A DNA stretch of 10,132 bases, taken from contig JAFVVU010000064.1 of the NCBI GenBank assembly GCA_017502065.1, positions 1-10,132 on the forward strand, read 5' to 3'. A program made the translations under genes and the position numbers. Shown here in pieces: positions 7,685-10,132 of this stretch (position 1 is its first letter; every line of letters begins with the position of its first letter). The DNA is from Clostridia bacterium. GTDB lineage: Bacteria; Bacillota; Clostridia; RUG12999. Under the pieces are notes generated by a model. It made no database searches. It saw nothing but the letters and a program-made list of their open reading frames with translations, and had not been told where the DNA came from.

Positions 7685-7689
7685 GGGGG
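7685..7689 (+). promoter_or_regulatory. Ribosome binding site (GGGGG) that sets the regulator start at ATG 7695
   Basis: The G run ends 5 bases before ATG 7695. A longer frame could begin at GTG 7683, but that codon lies just before and overlaps this site and has no SD of its own, so ATG 7695 is preferred. The same G-rich SD variant precedes the three operon genes upstream. Confidence 0.65.
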
Positions 7690-7694
7690 TTGAT

Positions 7695-8579
7695 ATGGAT
7701 AAAAGATTTTATCTTACTGATTTGACAGAAATATTTGACATATCAAAGATAGTATTCTATGCATACAGCAAAGCTATGGATTTAACCAGACTTAAAGAAG
7801 AAGAATTCGATTTTTGGCAGTTAAGATATATCAATTCCGGAAGCGTTTGTTATGATCTGGACGGAGAACATTACGTTTTGGAAGCGGGGCAGTTATTGCT
7901 TATACCTCCGGGCACACATCAAAAACATGTTCTTGAAAAATCAACGAAGACTCCGGAAATGATAGTTATAAGCTTCTTTTGCGAAACGGAAGCTCTCTGG
8001 CAGCTTGGGAAAAAATCCATATCTGTTTCGCGTGAAGAAAAAAAGCTGTTATACAACATAATAAATCTAAAAGAAGAAGTGTTTGAATTTATATCGGGTG
8101 ACCCTGATTATAGGGGTATAAAACCAAAATCAAACATTTCAAAAAGTGCACTGCAGCATCTTAAAATAAACCAGGAAAGATTGCTTATATCTCTGTATGA
8201 CCGCCTCTGTGTTGATGAAGCAGAAAGGTACAGAAATAATAAACTTAACAGAGAAGTACAAACTGTTGAAGCAATAAAAGTATTCCTTGAAGAAAATATA
8301 TTAGGCAATCTTACTTTAAAAGAAATATCGGAGCATTTTTCCTACAGTCAGTCGTCGTTGAAAGATATTTTTAAACGTATAACGGGCGAAAGTATTATGA
8401 GATATTATAATAACATAAAACTTGAAAAAGCCAAGGAACTTATACGTGAGTCAACTCTTACAATCGCGCAGATTGCGGAAATGCTCGGCTACACAACAGC
8501 AAGCTATTTTTCACAGGTATTTAAAGAAGCAACGGGTGTTGCCCCGTCGCAGTACAGCAGAAAAAACTTAAAAGAATAA
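7695..8579 (+). CDS. AraC-family transcriptional regulator with N-terminal cupin domain
   Basis: This cytoplasmic DNA-binding regulator has 294 residues, the usual length for the family. Residues about 38-100 form a cupin sensor: YINSGSVCYDLDGEHYVLEAG followed by LLLIPPGTHQKH (P71, P72, G73, H75, H78), as in AraC members that sense sugars or related small molecules. Residues about 188-294 are the two helix-turn-helix motifs: LTLKEISEHFSYSQSSLKDIFKRITG (from L206) and TIAQIAEMLGYTTASYFSQVFKEATGVAPSQY (G265-Y266 in its turn), matching the AraC signature. It sits between a secreted-protein operon and another secreted-protein gene, all on one strand, with its own promoter and terminator. Established knowledge: such regulators usually activate neighbouring carbohydrate genes on ligand binding. 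Inferred here: it controls the flanking surface-protein genes, perhaps through the direct repeat at 8629-8657. The ligand cannot be read from the sequence. Confidence 0.93.
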   Translation: MDKRFYLTDLTEIFDISKIVFYAYSKAMDLTRLKEEEFDFWQLRYINSGSVCYDLDGEHYVLEAGQLLLIPPGTHQKHVLEKSTKTPEMIVISFFCETEALWQLGKKSISVSREEKKLLYNIINLKEEVFEFISGDPDYRGIKPKSNISKSALQHLKINQERLLISLYDRLCVDEAERYRNNKLNREVQTVEAIKVFLEENILGNLTLKEISEHFSYSQSSLKDIFKRITGESIMRYYNNIKLEKAKELIRESTLTIAQIAEMLGYTTASYFSQVFKEATGVAPSQYSRKNLKE

Positions 8580-8581
8580 TT

Positions 8582-8623
8582 AAAAAGGCGTGTCGGAAAC
8601 ATAAAATCCGGCACGCTTTTTTT
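8582..8623 (+). terminator. Intrinsic terminator after the AraC-family gene
   Basis: A GC-rich stem, GCGTGTCGG (8588-8596) with CCGGCACGC (8608-8616), pairs over 9 positions with one G-U wobble around an 11-base loop. It is followed by seven T residues (8617-8623) and preceded by five A residues that can extend the stem. It begins 2 bases after the stop codon's last base and ends the regulator transcript, so the next gene needs its own promoter. Confidence 0.9.
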
Positions 8624-8628
8624 AGTAT

Positions 8629-8657
8629 GTTTGGCTTTTTTTGAAAGTAGTTTGTCT
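8629..8657 (+). promoter_or_regulatory. Candidate AraC-type operator: GTTTGNCT direct repeat, 21-bp spacing
   Basis: GTTTGGCT (8629-8636) and GTTTGTCT (8650-8657) match at 7 of 8 bases, in the same orientation, with starts exactly 21 bases apart. Both are preceded by AGTA (one with an extra T). The second copy ends 9 bases before the -35 box at 8667. AraC-family activators often bind two direct half-sites about 21 bp apart that abut the -35 box. This is a site prediction only: such short AT-rich repeats can arise by chance. Confidence 0.42.
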
Positions 8658-8666
8658 AAATATATA

Positions 8667-8695
8667 TGGAAAAAAATATGTGGTTTTGTTATACT
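8667..8695 (+). promoter_or_regulatory. Extended -10 promoter for the secreted carbohydrate-binding-like gene
   Basis: The -10 box TATACT (8690-8695) has an upstream TGT giving an extended -10 (TGnTATACT, 8687-8695). The -35 element TGGAAA (8667-8672) matches 4 of 6 consensus bases, with 17 bases between them. A weak -35 with a strong extended -10 fits an activator-dependent promoter. The predicted start is about 8702. Confidence 0.6.
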
Positions 8696-8701
8696 AAAAT
8701 A

Positions 8702-8737
8702 AATTGGTGTATTTAAATATTTTGGTATGCACCAATT
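8702..8737 (+). promoter_or_regulatory. Inverted repeat / 5' leader hairpin at the predicted transcription start
   Basis: AATTGGTGTAT (8702-8712) and ATGCACCAATT (8727-8737) form an 11-position stem with one G-U wobble and a 14-base AT-rich loop. The outer 8 bases pair perfectly. It starts at or next to the predicted +1, ends 17 bases before the AGGAGG site (8755-8760), and lacks a T run, so it is not a terminator. It could shield the 5' end of the mRNA from RNases, or act as a DNA operator over +1. Confidence 0.6.
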
Positions 8738-8768
8738 AATATTATTATCAAAATAGGAGGAAAAAGAA

Positions 8769-10031
8769 ATGAAAAAAGTTATTTCTGGAATGCTTGCGCT
8801 TGTAATGATGCTTTGCATCATGAGCGTTAGTGTAATGGCTGCAGAATACGTTCTTGACGGCGGATTCGAAGGCTATGCAAGTAACTGGACAACTACCAGA
8901 GATGCCCTTAAAAACTATGGTACAGAAAATCTTTACTGTAATTCCAATGTAGGAACTCTGGCTATTGACACAGTGAATGTAAAAACAGGTTCTCAGTCTT
9001 TGAAAATGGTGGCTGGAAAAGCTGCGCAGGCCACATATGATCTTTACACAAACTTGTTTGATGTGGAAAAAGAAACATACACTGTAAAAGTGGATGTATT
9101 CCCTAAAGTGGAGTATAATGCTGCCGATGGTGTTGATTACTCAAGAGTAAGAATTGGTTTTTCAGAAAGAAGTGCCGATGTATATGAACACAGCACAACT
9201 GCTTGGGCTAACTCGAAAGTTAATGGCACGGCGACTGAATGGAATTCTATGAAGTCTACAGGAGACTATGTTGACTTTAATGTGCCGGTAAACGCATGGA
9301 CATCACTCGAAGTTGAATATACTCCGACAGCAGCAGTTGAAACTGCCCTTTTCCAGATCATTGTAGTTGGCCATAATAAAAGTGCTTCCAGAGACACTGC
9401 TATTGGCGACGTAGTTATGTATGTTGATAACATTTCTGTAACAGAAAAACCAGCAGTTGTTGAACCTGAAGTATTTGATGTAACAATCACAGGTGAAAAC
9501 GCAGTAACAAGCGTAGCAGCAGCTACATCTGAAGGTGAAGCAGTTGACTTTACAGTAGCACCGAAATTCGGTTACTACATCGAATCCATCACAATCGGTG
9601 GAACACCGTTCACAGGTTTTAACGCTTACAAAGGCGGCACATATTCAACAGGCGCAATTGAAGCTGATACAGCAATCGTTGTAACAGTAGCAGAACTTTC
9701 TGCAAACACAGAAGAAGGCGTATCAACAAGCGTTGCAACACTTCCTGCAGTATTTGCTGAAACAGGAGAAGCTCCTGTAACATTCGGTAAAGTACTTGCT
9801 GACGTTGATACAGTTGATGAATTCGGTATCTACCTTACAACAGCAGAAGGCGATGATGTTGAATCCGCTGTAACAAAAATGGGTCCGCACTTCAAAGCAT
9901 TCCGTAATATAAATGGTCAGTATGCAATCGAATTCCAGGGTCTTGCAGCTGGTGAATACATTGCAAAAACATACGTAAAAGTAGCAGGCGTTACAACATA
10001 CGGTATCGCTACTACTTTCACAGTAGAATAA
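8769..10031 (+). CDS. Secreted protein: jelly-roll carbohydrate-binding-like domain plus two small beta domains
   Basis: This extracellular protein has 420 residues. Residues 1-24 form a signal peptide (KK start, methionine/leucine-rich core, cleavage VMA/AE). Residues 26-228 look like a CBM4/9-type jelly roll: it opens with LDGGFEGYASNW, contains TGSQSLKMVAGKA, the strand YTVKVDVFPKV, and ends with GDVVMYVDNISVTE, the usual layout of this fold. Residues 233-308 resemble a bacterial repeat of the InlB/Flg-new style (FTVAPKFGYYIESITIGG). Residues 311-420 are Fn3/Ig-like, ending YVKVAGVTTYGIATTF. There is no catalytic motif, SLH or sorting signal, so it is probably released or held by partners. 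The start is ATG 8769 with a canonical AGGAGG 8 bases upstream, driven by the promoter at 8667-8695. Codon use changes at about base 9480, suggesting the C-terminal part has a different history or expression selection. Function inferred as glycan binding; the ligand is unknown. Confidence 0.82.
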   Translation: MKKVISGMLALVMMLCIMSVSVMAAEYVLDGGFEGYASNWTTTRDALKNYGTENLYCNSNVGTLAIDTVNVKTGSQSLKMVAGKAAQATYDLYTNLFDVEKETYTVKVDVFPKVEYNAADGVDYSRVRIGFSERSADVYEHSTTAWANSKVNGTATEWNSMKSTGDYVDFNVPVNAWTSLEVEYTPTAAVETALFQIIVVGHNKSASRDTAIGDVVMYVDNISVTEKPAVVEPEVFDVTITGENAVTSVAAATSEGEAVDFTVAPKFGYYIESITIGGTPFTGFNAYKGGTYSTGAIEADTAIVVTVAELSANTEEGVSTSVATLPAVFAETGEAPVTFGKVLADVDTVDEFGIYLTTAEGDDVESAVTKMGPHFKAFRNINGQYAIEFQGLAAGEYIAKTYVKVAGVTTYGIATTFTVE

Positions 10032-10033
10032 TT

Positions 10034-10040
10034 AAGGAGG
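10034..10040 (+). promoter_or_regulatory. Canonical ribosome binding site AAGGAGG for the last gene
   Basis: AAGGAGG lies 2 bases after the upstream stop and 9 bases before ATG 10050. No terminator is visible between the two genes (18 bases), so they are probably co-transcribed. Confidence 0.85.
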
Positions 10041-10049
10041 GTATATAAA

Positions 10050-10132
10050 ATGAAAAAATATGTTAAACCTATGGCAAATATGAATGAATATACTCTCATC
10101 GAGAGACTTGCAAACCTTGACAGTTGGCTTGC
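10050..10132 (+). CDS. Start of an unidentified gene, truncated by the window end
   Basis: The frame is open from ATG 10050 to the window end (27 full codons). The visible sequence starts MKKYVKPMANMNEYTLIERL and continues with an amphipathic ANLDSWL. It lacks a hydrophobic signal-peptide core, so it is likely cytoplasmic or a small peptide, unlike its five secreted neighbours. The opening MKKYxKP is one I associate with short proteins and peptide precursors in gut Clostridia, but the part seen is too short to name a family. It is very likely real: strong SD, correct spacing, operon-like position. Confidence 0.6.
   Translation, partial: MKKYVKPMANMNEYTLIERLANLDSWL

Noticed and set aside
7683..7685. 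GTG 7683 as start of the AraC-type gene
   Set aside because: It overlaps the G-rich ribosome site that serves ATG 7695.

Overview
The window looks like chromosome of a low-GC, monoderm, Clostridia-like Firmicute, probably an uncultured gut or anaerobic lineage. The reasons are AT-rich coding sequence, purine-rich Shine-Dalgarno sites, a consensus sigma-A promoter, short lysine-led signal peptides, and two proteins with S-layer homology (SLH) domains, which anchor proteins to the cell-wall polymer of Gram-positive-type envelopes. A Monoglobus-like or related glycan-degrading Clostridium would fit, but the sequence alone does not prove the taxon. All genes lie on the + strand. I see no mobile element, tRNA, rRNA or CRISPR array.

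Region 1 (1-7598) is a tight operon of four genes joined by gaps or overlaps of a few bases. It holds: (a) the C-terminal 585 residues of a glycoside-hydrolase-like TIM-barrel protein ending in a concanavalin/LamG-like sandwich; (b) a secreted protein with an Ig-like domain, three copies of a helical module, a glycine hinge and three C-terminal SLH domains; (c) a secreted beta-rich protein with no anchor of its own; (d) an 893-residue secreted protein with degenerate N-terminal SLH repeats and a long, internally repetitive beta-rich body. I infer a cell-surface glycan-binding and processing assembly.

Region 2 (7599-8623) holds a strong sigma-A promoter, an AraC-family transcription regulator with an N-terminal cupin sensor, and an intrinsic terminator.

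Region 3 (8624-10132) begins with a control region: a direct repeat with 21-bp spacing just upstream of an extended -10 promoter, then an inverted repeat that starts at the predicted +1. It drives a secreted protein made of a jelly-roll carbohydrate-binding-like domain plus two small beta domains. The last two domains have clearly different codon use from the first. A further gene with a good ribosome site starts 18 bases later and runs off the window.

The simplest reading is a regulator-centred surface carbohydrate locus: the AraC-type protein senses a ligand and activates the flanking secreted proteins. The ligand, the glycan and the exact enzyme activity cannot be read from the sequence.
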